The notes under the pieces were generated by a model. The model worked only from the letters and a program-made list of their open reading frames with translations. It made no database searches and had not been told where the DNA came from. A program made the position numbers and the translations under genes. Positions 62,404 to 64,000 of a stretch of DNA of 64,000 nt are shown piece by piece. The stretch's first letter is position 1. Every line of letters begins with the position of its first letter. The stretch is from Undaria pinnatifida (taxonomy: Eukaryota > Sar > Phaeophyceae > Laminariales > Alariaceae): positions 3,680,655 through 3,744,654 of the forward strand of contig JABAKD010000005.1 of assembly GCA_012845835.1 (NCBI GenBank). The letters are read 5' to 3'.

Positions 62404-62487
62404 TCGGGCCGAAGTCCACATCGCTTTTTTTTGCCCATGAGTATCAAAATAGTCACCAGGCACCATTTACACCAGCAGTGACCGCAG
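62404..62487 (+). CDS. Putative internal exon of an unidentified gene
   Basis: A long T-rich tract ending TTTTTTATAG|TC is followed by 84 nt and a perfect donor, CCGCAG|GTGAGTAT. One frame reads GPKSTSLFFAHEYQNSHQA then PFTPAVTA without stops. Length is a multiple of three. No partner exons found, so product unknown. Confidence 0.3.
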
Positions 62488-64000
62488 GTGAGTATGTGTA
62501 TTTTTCCGTTAAAACCGTCAGATTTTTTGTCAATTTTATTCTCGATCCCGACGTTGGACAAATAGTCTGGTAGTCCTTGACATATTTTATAAAATAGTCT
62601 GGTTGTAGTGCCATTGATATCTAAGAGCATAGTTTATTCTAGTACAGCAGTAAGTAGTGTTCTGTTTGGGCTTTTCGTATTTATGCTCTCCCCCCCCGTT
62701 TCTTCTCTGTTATTGTTTCGGTAGTTTTTTTTTTTCTGTTTTCCCCCTCGTTGTTTTTTACCCTCCTTGACTTTCTCCAAACCACCTATTTATAGGGTAT
62801 ATACACATCATGACACGCGTGATGCATTTTTTCGTTTCCTCGCATTATGTTTTTGTTTATTTTATTGTTGCCGCTCCCGAGGGTCGCCTTCTGTGTAGGC
62901 AGACTGGAAATAATGTTCATCGCTTTTCGGAAGTCGTCAGGAAGTCGTAGAAGTAGAAATGGGGTTGGGGTTGGGGAGGGGGGGGGGGGGAGGGGCGCTG
63001 GCGCGACGTGTAAACAAACGAAATGAGGAGGTGACGGAGGGAGTTTTAGGGACGGAGTCTATTAATTGGAAGAAAATTACCCTATCAGGCAAAACCGACC
63101 GACAAACGAATCAACCAAACAACGACGGGTATTCGCGCCGGTCTTGTTCTAACCTCACCGACCACGGACGGCATGCTACGGTAAAGAGGTGCATCATTTT
63201 CTTTTCTAAAGCTGCCTCACCTGGGGGGGCTCTTTACTGACCTTCAAAAACTTTTTTTCGAGTAAACTGAAAGTGCGACCCGATGACCAAACCCATGGCC
63301 TTAAGTATAGCAAGTATTAACATGGGTAAAACAAGAATGACATTCATTCCGACGACTTCGGGTCAAGGAGCCCGCCCCGTCTTTCAGAAAAAAAAAGGCC
63401 AAAAAGTGATACAGTGCCTGTGTCGTAGCTCTGTCCACGTTCAACAACCAGTCAGTCAACCTACCAAATCAGAAACTTCCCAAGTGTGGCACTTGGGTCT
63501 CTGGGAGCAAATCATTCGACGCCTTCCGCTAAGCGAATTCGGAGTCGACGCCTCTTACTTCGCCGGTATTCGCGCGGGTTGCTGTCTTGGAGGGGCGTGG
63601 CACGTTCGCGCGCGGTCTCGGGAGGTCGGGTGGCGGCAGGGCACTGAAATCGCCAGTTCTCTTCGTCGACCGTTCGGCCTACTAACTACTGCATGCAGTA
63701 TTAATATTAATAGTAGGTAATCGAAGGGTGCGCTGGGGAACAGGACAACAACGCATATAGTTGACGCTGCATTGCAGCCAGTGAAGTGTTACTAGTGACG
63801 AGTTATAATGTAGTGTTAAGTATTGTGCTTGTTGCTAAATATATGCAGACAATTTTGTGTTACCGATCCACCCTTGGTCGTGCACGATAAGTGTTTTAAT
63901 GCACCGCCATTTTATTCAATTATTCCGTTGTCACCGTTAAAGGTAATATAATACTTCGTATGCGAATAAGGCAGTATTAATAGAATCGTTGCAATTGCTA
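62488..64000. other. No supported gene
   Basis: 63,250-63,300 shares GACCCGATGACCAAACCCAT-type text with intron 11 (48,140-48,185), a dispersed repeat. Frame 63,283-63,720 (145 codons) starts inside that repeat and has no domain. G(14) lies near 62,978. The end of the window is AT-rich and empty. Confidence 0.35.

Noticed and set aside
63283..63720. 145-codon plus-strand ORF near the window end
   Set aside because: Begins inside a dispersed repeat shared with intron 11 and shows no domain or splice context.

Overview
The window reads as nuclear DNA of a eukaryote with large, repeat-rich intergenic and intronic DNA. The only long gene that can be reconstructed has about 21 spliceosomal introns, nearly all GT-AG and averaging roughly 1 kb. 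Its exons are GC-rich with alanine, glycine and serine runs, and TTAGGG-like tracts are scattered around. There are no operons, Shine-Dalgarno sites, CRISPR arrays or bacterial or phage modules. A stramenopile, for example a brown alga, would fit this style of gene and the TTAGGG-type repeats. That is an inference from architecture, not a database match.

Layout. Positions 1-28,000 hold no gene I can support. They are a mosaic of short dispersed repeats: two tRNA-headed SINE families (SINE-1, SINE-2), a ~95-bp inverted-repeat MITE (family C), and families here called B, D, F, G, H and O. Minisatellites and microsatellites fill much of the rest. A nested insertion at 1563-1791 shows terminal inverted repeats and a target-site duplication.

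Positions 28,050-58,006 (+) hold one multi-exon gene for an ArfGAP protein of the ACAP/ASAP type: BAR coiled coil, long low-complexity linker, PH domain, ArfGAP zinc finger, ankyrin repeats. I could place 22 exons with compatible splice phases; exon 1 is tentative. The model gives about 1587 residues, on the condition that one G in a poly-G tract of exon 6 is treated as surplus. The introns carry the same repeat families as the intergenic DNA and, unusually, several partial tandem copies of the neighbouring exon ends. An AT-richer 188-codon antisense ORF of unknown family lies inside one intron (56,376-56,942).

Positions 58,007-64,000 start with a ~1.2-kb AGCGTT-type repeat right after the stop codon. 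GGCTT repeats, homopolymer G and C tracts and mostly unassigned sequence follow, with one plausible internal exon of another gene at 62,404-62,487.

I did not find a defence island, biosynthetic cluster or other multi-gene system. The signals most worth following are the decaying exon-end duplications in the ArfGAP gene, the SINE and MITE families, the strong excess of the near-palindrome TACCWGGTA, and the nested antisense ORF.
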